Under the pieces are notes generated by a model. The model did no database searches. It was not told the origin of the DNA and worked only from the letters and a program-made list of their open reading frames with translations. This document shows positions 26,998 to 35,881 of a DNA stretch of 60,132 nt, piece by piece. The first letter of the stretch is position 1, and each line of letters starts with the position of its first letter. This DNA is from Pseudomonas typographi (GTDB taxonomy: Bacteria > Pseudomonadota > Gammaproteobacteria > Pseudomonadales > Pseudomonadaceae), in the NCBI RefSeq assembly GCF_014694385.1, contig NZ_JAAOCA010000035.1, positions 1-60,132 on the forward strand, written 5' to 3'. A program made the position numbers and the translations under genes.

Positions 26998-28458
26998 ATG
27001 GATGAGACGCCGCTGTGCGTGTGTAGCGAACTGCTGATCGACGGCCAGCCCGTGGCAGGCCAGGGGGCCTTGGAAACCATCTTGAACCCGGCCACTGGCG
27101 AGGCCATTGCCCGCATCGCCGAAGCCAGCAGCGAGCAAGTGGGCCACGCCATCGGCGCGGCGCACCAGGCCTTCGACGGCTGGAGCCGGACCACCCCGCA
27201 GCAGCGCGCCAGCGTGCTGTTGGCCATCGCCGATAGCATCGATGCACAGGCCCACAGCCTGGCCCGCCTTGAAGCGCTCAACTGTGGTAAGCCCCTGCAC
27301 CTGGCGCGCCAGGACGACTTGCCGGCCTGCGCCGACGTATTTCGCTTCTTTGCTGGCGCCGTGCGTTGCCAAACCGGCCAGTTGGCTGGGGAGTACCTGC
27401 CCGGCTATACCAGTTGGGTGCGCCGCGACCCGGTGGGGGTGGTAGCCTCGATCGCCCCCTGGAACTACCCGCTGATGATGGCCGCCTGGAAGATCGCTCC
27501 AGCCCTGGCGGCGGGCAATACCGTAGTGTTCAAGCCGTCCGAACACACCCCGCTATCGATATTGGCCCTGGCGCCCAGCCTGGCGGAACACGTGCCGCCC
27601 GGTGTGCTGAACATCGTCAGCGGCGGTGGCGAGGGGGTGGGTAACCTGTTGGTCAGCGACCCGCGGGTGCGCATGGTGTCACTGACCGGCGACATCGTGA
27701 CGGGGCAAAAAATACTCCAGGCCGCCGCCCGCACGCTCAAGCGCACCCACCTCGAACTCGGCGGCAAGGCCCCGGTGATCGTGTGCGACGACGCCGACTT
27801 GGAAGCAGTGGTGCAGGGTATACGCACCTATGGTTATTACAATGCCGGGCAGGACTGCACCGCAGCCTGCCGCATTTATGCCCAGTCGGGCATCCACGAC
27901 CGGCTGGTCAGCGCCTTGGGCACGGCAGTGGCCAGTTTGCGCTTTGCCCACAAGCGCGACGCCGACAATGAACTTGGCCCGCTGATCAGCGCCCGCCAGC
28001 GCGACCGTGTGGCCAGTTTCGTGGAACGGGCCCTGGGCCAACCGCACATCGAACGGGTCACGGGCGCGGCGGTGCATTCCGGCCCTGGCTTTTACTATCA
28101 ACCCACGGTGCTGGCCGGCTGCCGCCAGCAGGATGAAATCGTTCAGCGCGAGGTGTTCGGCCCCGTAGTGACCGTTACGCGGTTCGACGACCTGGCCCAG
28201 GCGGTGAGTTGGGCCAACGATTCGGAGTATGGGCTGGCCTCTTCGGTATGGAGCGGCAACCTCGACCGCGCCATGCAGGTGGCGGCACGCCTGCAATACG
28301 GCTGCACCTGGGTCAACAGCCATTTCTTGCTGGCCAGCGAAATGCCCCACGGCGGCCTGAAGCGCTCCGGTTATGGCAAGGACCTCTCCAGCGATTCGCT
28401 TCAAGATTACAGCGTGGCCCGCCACATCATGGTGCACCACGGCCAGGCGCTGTTTTAG
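26998..28458 (+). CDS. Aldehyde dehydrogenase, gamma-aminobutyraldehyde dehydrogenase-like (first paralogue)
   Basis: This 486-aa NAD(P)-dependent aldehyde dehydrogenase has the oxyanion motif SIAPWNYPLMMAAWK, the general base Glu253 in LELGGKAPV, and the catalytic Cys287 in YNAGQDCTAACRIY. It is closely related to the second dehydrogenase at 32499-33923. Both match the PatD/YdcW family, which oxidises 4-aminobutanal from putrescine to GABA. In this copy the residues after the G-motif (GDIVTG) differ from the GSIATG of the second copy, so substrate or cofactor preference may differ. Start ATG at 26998 has GGAG upstream. It sits between lysR and the importer genes. Confidence 0.9.
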   Translation: MDETPLCVCSELLIDGQPVAGQGALETILNPATGEAIARIAEASSEQVGHAIGAAHQAFDGWSRTTPQQRASVLLAIADSIDAQAHSLARLEALNCGKPLHLARQDDLPACADVFRFFAGAVRCQTGQLAGEYLPGYTSWVRRDPVGVVASIAPWNYPLMMAAWKIAPALAAGNTVVFKPSEHTPLSILALAPSLAEHVPPGVLNIVSGGGEGVGNLLVSDPRVRMVSLTGDIVTGQKILQAAARTLKRTHLELGGKAPVIVCDDADLEAVVQGIRTYGYYNAGQDCTAACRIYAQSGIHDRLVSALGTAVASLRFAHKRDADNELGPLISARQRDRVASFVERALGQPHIERVTGAAVHSGPGFYYQPTVLAGCRQQDEIVQREVFGPVVTVTRFDDLAQAVSWANDSEYGLASSVWSGNLDRAMQVAARLQYGCTWVNSHFLLASEMPHGGLKRSGYGKDLSSDSLQDYSVARHIMVHHGQALF

Positions 28459-28534
28459 CGCCCCACAACAATAGCCTCACCGCCGCAAACATTTGCTACC
28501 TGCCCCGACCATAACTTGAAAAAGAGGGTTCACC

Positions 28535-29680
28535 ATGTTCGCGAAGAACACAGCGCTGTGCTTGGCCATGTTTACCGCTGTAGTGGGCAGCGCCCAAGCC
28601 GCCGAGCCGCTTAAGGCACTGGGCAAGGGCGAAGGCCAGCTCGACATCATCGCCTGGCCGGGCTACATCGAGCGCGGCGAGAGCGATAAGAGCTACGACT
28701 GGGTCACAGGCTTTGAAAAACAGACCGGCTGCAAGGTTAACGTCAAGACCGCCGCCACCTCCGACGAAATGGTCAGCCTGATGGCAAAAGGCGGCTACGA
28801 CCTGGTCACCGCCTCCGGCGATGCCTCGCTGCGGTTGATTGCCGGCAAGCGGGTGCAACCGATCAATACCGCGCTGATCCCCAACTGGAAGAACGTCGAC
28901 CCGCGCTTGGCGGGGGGCGACTGGTTCGTGGTGGCCAAGCAGGTATATGGCACCCCCTACCAATGGGGCCCGAACGTGTTGCTGTACAACACCGAGGTGT
29001 TCAAGACCCCACCCACCAGTTGGGGTGTGGTGTTCCAGCCGCAAGAATTACCCGACGGCAAGCCGAACAAGGGCCGGGTACAGGCCTACGATGGCCCGAT
29101 CTACATCGCCGATGCGGCCTTGTACCTGAAGGCGACCCAACCGGCGCTGGGCATCCAGGACCCCTACCAACTCACCGAAGCCCAGTACCAAGCCGTACTC
29201 GGCCTGCTGCGCCAACAAAAACCGCTGGTGCACCGCTATTGGCATGACGCCACCGTGCAGATGAGCGACGTGAAGAATGAGGGCGTAGTGGCCAGCAGTT
29301 CGTGGGGCTATATGGTCAATGGGCTCAAAGCCGACAACCAGCCGGTGGCGTCCACCGTGCCGAAAGAAGGCGCCACCGGCTGGGCTGACACGACGATGCT
29401 GCATGCAGATGCTCAACACCCCAACTGCGCCTATGCCTGGATGGACTGGTCACTGCAACCGAAGGTACAGGGTGATGTCGCCGCCTGGTTCGGCTCCTTG
29501 CCCGCGGTGCCGGCGGCCTGCCAGGCCAGCGAGCTGCTCGGTGCCGAAGGCTGCGCCACCAATGGTTACGAGCTGTTCGACAAAATCGCCTTCTGGAAAA
29601 CCCCGCAGGCCGAAGGCGGCAAGTTCGTGCCCTATAGCCGCTGGACCCAGGATTACATCGCCATCATGGGCGGGCATTGA
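28535..29680 (+). CDS. Polyamine/GABA-type ABC transporter substrate-binding protein (YdcS-like)
   Basis: The 381-aa periplasmic protein has a signal peptide ending at AQA (cleavage after about residue 22). The mature part is a PotD/YdcS-type binding protein: LDIIAWPGYIERGE, FEKQTGCKVNVKTAATSDEMVSLMAKGGYDLVTASGD, and WGPNVLLYNTEVF. Ligands of this family include spermidine, putrescine and GABA-like amines. The ATG is preceded by AAAGAGGG. It starts the importer set SBP-ATPase-permease-permease, with the last three translationally coupled or overlapping. Confidence 0.92.
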   Translation: MFAKNTALCLAMFTAVVGSAQAAEPLKALGKGEGQLDIIAWPGYIERGESDKSYDWVTGFEKQTGCKVNVKTAATSDEMVSLMAKGGYDLVTASGDASLRLIAGKRVQPINTALIPNWKNVDPRLAGGDWFVVAKQVYGTPYQWGPNVLLYNTEVFKTPPTSWGVVFQPQELPDGKPNKGRVQAYDGPIYIADAALYLKATQPALGIQDPYQLTEAQYQAVLGLLRQQKPLVHRYWHDATVQMSDVKNEGVVASSSWGYMVNGLKADNQPVASTVPKEGATGWADTTMLHADAQHPNCAYAWMDWSLQPKVQGDVAAWFGSLPAVPAACQASELLGAEGCATNGYELFDKIAFWKTPQAEGGKFVPYSRWTQDYIAIMGGH

Positions 29681-29697
29681 CCGGTAAGGGGAACACC

Positions 29698-30732
29698 ATG
29701 ACCGAGGCCGTGCAATTTACCGGCGTGTCGCGCCTGTTCGGCAATACCCGGGCGGTGGATAACGTGTCGCTGTCGATACCCGATGGCGAATTCTTTTCGA
29801 TGCTCGGCCCGTCGGGGTCGGGCAAAACCACCTGCCTGCGCTTGATCGCAGGCTTCGAGCAACCCAGCGCCGGCTCGATCCGGCTGCATGGCGAAGAGGC
29901 CGCCGGCGTGCCGCCCTACCTGCGCGACGTGAACACGGTGTTCCAGGACTACGCCCTGTTCCCGCACATGAACGTGCAAGACAACGTTGCCTACGGCCTG
30001 AAGGTCAAGGGCGTGGCCGCCGCCGAGCGCCGCACGCGGGCCCGGGAAGCCTTGCAGATGGTGGCCCTGGGCGAATTTGGCGAACGCCGGCCGGCGCAGC
30101 TTTCCGGCGGCCAGCGGCAGCGGGTGGCCTTGGCCAGGGCCTTGGTGAACCGGCCGCGGGTGCTGCTGCTCGACGAACCCTTGGGCGCGCTGGACTTGAA
30201 ACTGCGCGAGCAGATGCAAAGCGAGCTGAAGAAGCTGCAACGCCAATTGGGCATCACATTCGTATTCGTGACCCACGACCAAACCGAAGCGTTGTCGATG
30301 TCTGATCGGGTGGCGGTGTTCAACCACGGGCGCATCGAGCAGGTGGCCAGCCCGCGGGAGCTTTACCTAAAACCGCAAACGGCCTTCGTGGCCGAATTCG
30401 TCGGCACCTCCAATGTGCTGCGCGGCGAGTTGGCCCAGCGCCTGTGCGGGCAGCCGCGGGCGTTTTCGATCCGCCCCGAACACATCCGCTTCGCCCAGGG
30501 TGAGGCGGCCAGTGACGAGGTACAGGTGAGTGCGTTCGTGCACGACGTACAGTTCCAGGGCAGCGCCACCCGTATCGAGCTGCGCCTGGACAACGGCCAG
30601 CCGTTGACCGTGAGCCAGGCCAACGACCACCGGCAGGGCCAGGCCCCTGCCTGGCAGCCGGGCCAGCGGATTACCGCGCGCTGGCCACGGGCGGCGATGA
30701 CCTATTTACACGACGCCCAGGTGCTGCCATGA
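29698..30732 (+). CDS. ABC transporter ATP-binding protein (YdcT/PotA-like)
   Basis: The 344-aa ATPase powers the importer. It has Walker A (GPSGSGKTT), the Q-loop (VFQDYALFPHMNVQDNV), the signature LSGGQRQRVALARA, Walker B (LLLDEPLGALD), the H-loop (FVTHDQTEAL) and a C-terminal TOBE-type domain (RPEHIRFAQGEA). The start MTEAVQF at 29698 follows AAGGGG; a TTG seven codons earlier overlaps the binding-protein stop. The stop overlaps the next ATG (ATGA), indicating coupled translation. Confidence 0.95.
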   Translation: MTEAVQFTGVSRLFGNTRAVDNVSLSIPDGEFFSMLGPSGSGKTTCLRLIAGFEQPSAGSIRLHGEEAAGVPPYLRDVNTVFQDYALFPHMNVQDNVAYGLKVKGVAAAERRTRAREALQMVALGEFGERRPAQLSGGQRQRVALARALVNRPRVLLLDEPLGALDLKLREQMQSELKKLQRQLGITFVFVTHDQTEALSMSDRVAVFNHGRIEQVASPRELYLKPQTAFVAEFVGTSNVLRGELAQRLCGQPRAFSIRPEHIRFAQGEAASDEVQVSAFVHDVQFQGSATRIELRLDNGQPLTVSQANDHRQGQAPAWQPGQRITARWPRAAMTYLHDAQVLP

Positions 30733-31679
30733 ACCTCGCCCTGGAACACCGCACCGGCGGCACCGCACCGGGCCCGCGGCGGCGCCTGGCCAACCTGTTG
30801 TACCGGCGCCCGGGCCTGTACCTGGCGCTGCTGCTGTTGCCGCCATTGGCCTGGTTCGGCGCGGTATACCTGGGTTCGCTGGCCAATTTGTTGTGGCAGG
30901 GGCTGTATACCTTCGACGACTTCAGCATGGCGGTCACGCCCGAGCTGACCCTGGCCAACCTGGTGGCGCTGTTCAATGCCGCGAACCTCGACATCATTCT
31001 GCGCACCCTGGCCATGGCCGTGGCCGTGTCGATCGCCAGCGCCTTGCTCGCCTTCCCCATCGCCTGGTACATGGCTCGCTACACGCGGGGGCGGATGAAA
31101 GCATTTTTCTACATCGCCGTGATGCTGCCGATGTGGGCCAGCTACATCGTCAAGGCCTATTCCTGGACCTTGCTGCTGGCCAAGGGCGGGGTGCTGCAGT
31201 GGTTCCTCGCGCACCTGGGCCTGGAACCGGCGTTGCTGTGGTTGCTGGGCCTGCCCTGGCTGGGTGGCAGCACGCTGTCTACCTCGCACCTGGGGCGTTT
31301 TTTGGTGTTCGTGTACATTTGGCTGCCGTTCATGATCCTGCCGATTCAGGCAGCGCTGGAACGCTTGCCGCCGTCGCTGTTGCAAGCCTCGGCCGACCTG
31401 GGTGCCACACCGCGGCAGACGTTCGTTCACGTAGTATTGCCGCTGGCGGTGCCAGGTATCGCCGCCGGTTCGATCTTTACCTTCTCGCTGACCCTGGGCG
31501 ACTTCATCGTGCCCCAATTGGTGGGCCCGCCCGGTTATTTCATCGGCAGCATGGTTTACGCCCAGCAGGGGGCCATCGGCAACCTACCAATGGCCGCCGC
31601 CTTCACCCTGGTGCCGATCGTGTTGATCGCCGCTTACCTTGCCATCGTCAAACGCCTGGGGGCCTTCGATGCACTCTGA
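30729..31679 (+). CDS. ABC transporter permease (YdcU/PotB-like)
   Basis: The 316-aa inner-membrane protein has six membrane segments and the EAA-type loop DLGATPRQTFVHVVLPLAVPGI, which contacts the ATPase. The N-terminus (about 1-30) is cytoplasmic and basic. The ATG overlaps the upstream ATPase stop by 4 bp, and the end overlaps the next permease start by 11 bp. It is the first of the two permease subunits forming the importer channel. Confidence 0.94.
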   Translation: MNLALEHRTGGTAPGPRRRLANLLYRRPGLYLALLLLPPLAWFGAVYLGSLANLLWQGLYTFDDFSMAVTPELTLANLVALFNAANLDIILRTLAMAVAVSIASALLAFPIAWYMARYTRGRMKAFFYIAVMLPMWASYIVKAYSWTLLLAKGGVLQWFLAHLGLEPALLWLLGLPWLGGSTLSTSHLGRFLVFVYIWLPFMILPIQAALERLPPSLLQASADLGATPRQTFVHVVLPLAVPGIAAGSIFTFSLTLGDFIVPQLVGPPGYFIGSMVYAQQGAIGNLPMAAAFTLVPIVLIAAYLAIVKRLGAFDAL

Positions 31680-32475
31680 ACGCGCGGGCATGCCTTTGCG
31701 CCTGTTGGCCTGGGGCGGCCTTGCTTTCCTGCATGCGCCGATCTTGTTGATCGTGGTGTATGCATTCAACACTGAAGACGCCGCCTTCAGCTTCCCGCCA
31801 CGGGGGTTTACCCTCAAATGGCTGGGCATCGCCCTGGGCCGTGCCGACGTGCTGGAGGCGGTGAAGCTGTCGCTGCAGGTGGCCGCCCTGGCGACGCTGA
31901 TCGCGCTGGTGCTGGGCAGCTTGGCATCGCTAGCCCTGTACCGCCGCACGTTTTTTGGTAAAAGCGCAATTTCGCTGCTGTTGATTCTGCCTATCGCCCT
32001 GCCCGGCATCGTTACCGGCCTAGCCTTGCTCTCGGCGTTCAAGGCGCTGGGCATTGCGCCTGGGTTGGTCACCATCGTGATCGGCCACGCCACCTTTTGC
32101 GTGGTCATCGTTTACAACAACGTGGTCGGGCGCCTGCGCCGCACCGCCCATAGCCAGATAGAAGCCTCGCTGGACCTGGGCGCCGACGGTTGGCAAACCT
32201 TCCGCTATATCATGTTGCCCAACCTCGGCTCGGCGTTGCTGGCCGGTGGCATGCTGGCCTTCGCGCTGTCGTTCGATGAAATCATCGTGACCACCTTCAC
32301 CGCCGGGCATGAGCGAACGCTGCCGATTTGGTTGCTTAACCAGCTCAGCCGGCCACGCGATGTGCCGGTGACCAACGTGGTCGCGCTGCTGGTGATGCTG
32401 GCAACCATGCTGCCCATCCTGGGCGCCTGGTACCTCACCCGTGACGGCGACAGCGTAGCCGGCAGCGACAAATAA
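31669..32475 (+). CDS. ABC transporter permease (YdcV/PotC-like)
   Basis: The 268-aa permease has six membrane segments and the EAA loop DLGADGWQTFRYIMLPNL, followed by SFDEIIVTTFTAG, a hallmark of PotC/YdcV-type subunits. The start MHSERAGMPLR at 31669 overlaps the preceding gene by 11 bp; a longer frame begins at 31639 inside it and is less likely. The gene ends 23 bp before the second aldehyde dehydrogenase, so the importer and this enzyme are almost certainly one operon. Confidence 0.94.
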   Translation: MHSERAGMPLRLLAWGGLAFLHAPILLIVVYAFNTEDAAFSFPPRGFTLKWLGIALGRADVLEAVKLSLQVAALATLIALVLGSLASLALYRRTFFGKSAISLLLILPIALPGIVTGLALLSAFKALGIAPGLVTIVIGHATFCVVIVYNNVVGRLRRTAHSQIEASLDLGADGWQTFRYIMLPNLGSALLAGGMLAFALSFDEIIVTTFTAGHERTLPIWLLNQLSRPRDVPVTNVVALLVMLATMLPILGAWYLTRDGDSVAGSDK

Positions 32476-32498
32476 CCCCCCGGTAAAGGAGCCTTTTC

Positions 32499-33923
32499 AT
32501 GCAAACCTCGATGCTGATCAACGGCCAACTGGTGGCCGGCGAAGGCGCTTCGCAGGCCGTGTTGGACCCGGCCAGCGGTAACACCCTGGTAGATATCGCC
32601 GAAGCCAGCGAAGCCCAGGTAGATGCCGCCGTGCGTGCGGCGCACAGCGCGTTCCCAGGCTGGGCGCAAACCGCCCCGAAAGACCGCGCGCTGGCGTTGC
32701 TCAAGCTGGCCGACACCCTAGATGCCCATGCCCCCGAGCTGGCCAAGCTCGAATCGGACAACTGCGGCAAGCCTTTACAAGCGGCGCTGAACGATGAATT
32801 GCCGGCGATCGCCGACGTGTTCCGCTTTTTTGCCGGCGCCGCACGCTGCCTGGGCGGTTCGGCCGCCGGTGAGTACCTGCCGGGGCATACCTCGATGATT
32901 CGCCGCGATCCGGTCGGTGTGGTGGCGTCTATCGCGCCGTGGAACTACCCGCTGATGATGCTCGCCTGGAAGGTCGCCCCAGCCTTGGCCGCCGGCAATA
33001 CCGTGGTGCTCAAGCCGTCGGAGCTGACCCCGCTGACCGCCCTGCGCCTGGGCGAGTTGGCCCAGGGCATTTTCCCGCCCGGGGTACTGAACCTGGTGTT
33101 CGGCCGCGGCGCCACGGTGGGCACGCCGCTGGTGCAACACCCCAAGGTCCGCATGGTCTCGCTCACGGGCTCCATCGCCACCGGCAGCGGCATCATCGCC
33201 GGCACCGCCGGGCAAGTGAAGCGCCTGCACATGGAGCTGGGCGGCAAAGCGCCGGTGATCATCTTCGACGACGCCGACATCGACGCGGCAGTAGAGGGCA
33301 TTCGCACGTTCGGCTACTACAACGCTGGCCAAGACTGCACCGCCGCGTGCCGGATCTACGCGCACCAGGCGATTTACGAGCGCTTCGTGGAAAAGCTCGG
33401 CGCGGCCGTGGCCACCCTCAAGCATGGCCCGCAGGGCGACGACAGCACCGAGCTGGGGCCACTGGTCAGTGCTGCCCACCGCGACCGGGTGGCGGCGTTC
33501 GTCGAACGTGCGCTGGCGCAACCGCACATCCGCCTGGTCACGGGCGGCAAGGCCATCGCCGGCGGCGGGTTTTTCTTCGAGCCCACGGTGTTGGCCGATG
33601 TGCGGCAAGACGACGAAGCGGTACGCCGTGAGATTTTCGGCCCGGTGGTGACGGTGACCGCGTTCAGTGACGAAGACCAAGTGCTCGAATGGGCCAACGA
33701 TTCCGACTACGGCTTGGCATCGTCTTTATGGACCGCCGACGTAGGCCGTGCCCACCGCCTCAGCGCACGTTTGCAATACGGCTGCACCTGGGTGAACACG
33801 CACTTCATGCTGGTCAGCGAAATGCCGCATGGCGGGCAAAAGCACTCTGGCTATGGCAAAGATATGTCTATCTATGGCTTGGAGGATTACACCTGCGTGC
33901 GCCATGTCATGTTCAAACATTGA
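32499..33923 (+). CDS. patD: Gamma-aminobutyraldehyde dehydrogenase (PatD/YdcW-like)
   Basis: The 474-aa NAD-dependent dehydrogenase oxidises 4-aminobutanal, formed from putrescine, to 4-aminobutanoate. It has SIAPWNYPLMMLAWKVAPAL, Glu246 in MELGGKAPV, and the catalytic Cys280 in YNAGQDCTAACRIY. The length and the position directly after YdcSTUV-like genes match the E. coli ydcSTUV-patD cluster. AAAGGAG lies upstream of the ATG. It is the closer match to PatD of the two dehydrogenases in the cluster, because the N-terminus lacks the extra residues of the first copy. Confidence 0.9.
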   Translation: MQTSMLINGQLVAGEGASQAVLDPASGNTLVDIAEASEAQVDAAVRAAHSAFPGWAQTAPKDRALALLKLADTLDAHAPELAKLESDNCGKPLQAALNDELPAIADVFRFFAGAARCLGGSAAGEYLPGHTSMIRRDPVGVVASIAPWNYPLMMLAWKVAPALAAGNTVVLKPSELTPLTALRLGELAQGIFPPGVLNLVFGRGATVGTPLVQHPKVRMVSLTGSIATGSGIIAGTAGQVKRLHMELGGKAPVIIFDDADIDAAVEGIRTFGYYNAGQDCTAACRIYAHQAIYERFVEKLGAAVATLKHGPQGDDSTELGPLVSAAHRDRVAAFVERALAQPHIRLVTGGKAIAGGGFFFEPTVLADVRQDDEAVRREIFGPVVTVTAFSDEDQVLEWANDSDYGLASSLWTADVGRAHRLSARLQYGCTWVNTHFMLVSEMPHGGQKHSGYGKDMSIYGLEDYTCVRHVMFKH

Positions 33924-33945
33924 AACAAAAGAACCGCGCAACAGA

Positions 33946-33961
33946 GGCCGGGAAACCGGCC
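33946..33961. terminator. GNRA-loop hairpin after patD
   Basis: GGCCGG (33946-33951), GAAA, CCGGCC (33956-33961) form a perfect stem with a stable GAAA tetraloop, 22 bp after the patD stop. No clear U-run follows, so it is either a weak terminator or an mRNA end-stabiliser. Confidence 0.5.
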
Positions 33962-34143
33962 GTACTGCCACCATTGTGCATGCATCGGTGATTTTTCTTG
34001 GGTATTGTGCGAACCGATTAGGCCATGTGAACTCTCTGTAAAGGTCTTTTGCGCCCGGTCGATGGTTTGCCTGGGCACCTTCGCACAATCCTCTGGCTGC
34101 TGGAAGCAACCGGGATTACTACCCTTCAGGAACAGGTTTCTCT

Positions 34144-35811
34144 ATGCATCGCAGGAGTCTGCTCAAAGCGTCCATGGCCCTGGCGGCCTATACCGGTCTG
34201 TCCTCCACATCGTTCTTCACCGCCCAGGCGCTGGCCGCCGAGCCCGCCGATGGCGACATCGAATTCTTTGATTTCGATACGCTGAAAAAACTTGCCAAAG
34301 ACCTCGCTGGCAAAGCCTATATCGACCGCAAGCAAGTGCTGCCACCTACGTTGGCCAACCTTGAGCCTTTGAATTTCAATGCTATTCGCTACGATGCCGA
34401 GCACTCGCTTTGGAACGAGAACAAGGGCCGGCAGATCGACGTGCAGTTCTTCCATGTAGGCATGGGCTTTAAAACCCCCGTGCGCATGTACAGCGTCGAT
34501 AGCAAAAGTAAGCAGGCGCGCGAGATCCACTTCCGCCCGGAACTGTTCAACTATCGCGACAGCGGCGTGGACGAAGCCCAACTCAAGGGCAAGGCCGACC
34601 TTGGCTTTGCAGGCTTTCGCCTGTTCAAGGCGCCTGAACTGGCCCGTAACGACATCGTTTCGTTCGTCGGCGCCAGCTACTTCCGCGCCATCGACAAGAA
34701 CCGCCAATACGGGCTGTCCGCGCGGGGCTTGGCGGTCAACACCTATGCCGGCGGCCCGGAAGAGTTCCCCGACTTCACCCGCTTCTGGTTCGAAGCGCCC
34801 AGCACCCCGAACGGTTCGCGTTGCGTAGTCTATGCCCTGCTCGAATCGCCCAGCGTCACCGGTGCCTACCGCTTCGACATCGACTGCCAGGCCGAACAAG
34901 TGGTCATGGACGTGCAGATGCAAGTGTATGCGCGCACGGCGATCAAGCAACTGGGCATCACACCGATGACCAGCATGTTCAGTTGCGGCACTAACGAGCG
35001 GCGCATGTGCGACACCCTCCACCCGCAAATCCACGATTCCGATCGCTTGGCGATGTGGCGTGGCAACGGCGAATGGGTGTGCCGGCCACTGAACAACCCG
35101 CTGCGCATCCAGTTCAATGCCTTCGAAGACAAAGACCCCAAGGGCTTCGGCTTGGTGCAGACCGACCGGGCCTTCGAAACCTACGAAGACACCATCGACC
35201 AGTACGACAAGCGCCCCAGTTTGTGGGTGGAGCCCACCACCGCCTGGGGTGAAGGCTCGGTCGACATGATGGAAATGCCCACCACCGGCGAGACGCTGGA
35301 CAACATCGTGGTGTTCTGGACGCCCAAGCAACCGATCAAGGCCGGCGATACCCTGGGCTTCGGCTACAAGCTTTATTGGGCGCCACTGCCCCCGGTGAGC
35401 ACGCCGCTGGCGCGGGTGCACGCCACCCGCACCGGCATGGGCGGCTTCCGTGAGGGGTGGGCACCGGGGGAGCATTATCCAGAGGTTTGGGCGCGGCGTT
35501 TTGCCGTGGACTTCGCCGGCGGCGGCATCGAGCACCTGCCCACACAAGCGGTGGCTGGCAACCTGACCACGATCCCGGATATCGAGCCGGTAATCACCGC
35601 CAGCAACGGCAAAGTGCAGGACTTCCAGATCATCCAACTGCCGAACATCAAGGGCGTGCGCGTACTGTTCGACTGGTACCCCACCAACGATAGCGTGGAG
35701 CCGGTGAACCTGCGGGGGTTCATCCGCACCGGGGCGCGCACGCTGTCGGAAACCTGGTTGTACCAGTATTTCCCGCCAGCGCCAGGCAAGCGCAAATATG
35801 TATATGAATAA
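34144..35811 (+). CDS. opgD: Glucan biosynthesis protein D, Tat-exported
   Basis: OpgD (MdoD) shapes osmoregulated periplasmic glucans. The 555-aa protein begins MHRRSLLKASMALAAYTGL, a twin-arginine signal (HRRSLLKAS, arginines at 3-4), as expected for OpgD but not for OpgG. The mature protein has the OpgG/OpgD family start IEFFDFDTLKKLAKDLAGKAY, then YNEYRF-type regions (for example PTTAWGEGSVDMMEMPTTGETLDN and GYKLYW), and a C-terminal Ig-like segment. AGGAACAGG precedes the start. It is separated from patD by 220 bp and convergent with the flavin oxidoreductase gene. Confidence 0.95.
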   Translation: MHRRSLLKASMALAAYTGLSSTSFFTAQALAAEPADGDIEFFDFDTLKKLAKDLAGKAYIDRKQVLPPTLANLEPLNFNAIRYDAEHSLWNENKGRQIDVQFFHVGMGFKTPVRMYSVDSKSKQAREIHFRPELFNYRDSGVDEAQLKGKADLGFAGFRLFKAPELARNDIVSFVGASYFRAIDKNRQYGLSARGLAVNTYAGGPEEFPDFTRFWFEAPSTPNGSRCVVYALLESPSVTGAYRFDIDCQAEQVVMDVQMQVYARTAIKQLGITPMTSMFSCGTNERRMCDTLHPQIHDSDRLAMWRGNGEWVCRPLNNPLRIQFNAFEDKDPKGFGLVQTDRAFETYEDTIDQYDKRPSLWVEPTTAWGEGSVDMMEMPTTGETLDNIVVFWTPKQPIKAGDTLGFGYKLYWAPLPPVSTPLARVHATRTGMGGFREGWAPGEHYPEVWARRFAVDFAGGGIEHLPTQAVAGNLTTIPDIEPVITASNGKVQDFQIIQLPNIKGVRVLFDWYPTNDSVEPVNLRGFIRTGARTLSETWLYQYFPPAPGKRKYVYE

Positions 35812-35881
35812 GGGCTAAGGCCCTGCCAAGCGGCACGCTGCAAGCGAACCGACAGGTTGCTCGCAGCGCCGCAGGCACCCA

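Noticed and set aside
34126..35637. 503-aa reverse-strand open frame across opgD
   Set aside because: It lies wholly opposite opgD, whose forward frame is clearly an OpgD protein. The long antisense frame is an effect of high GC content.
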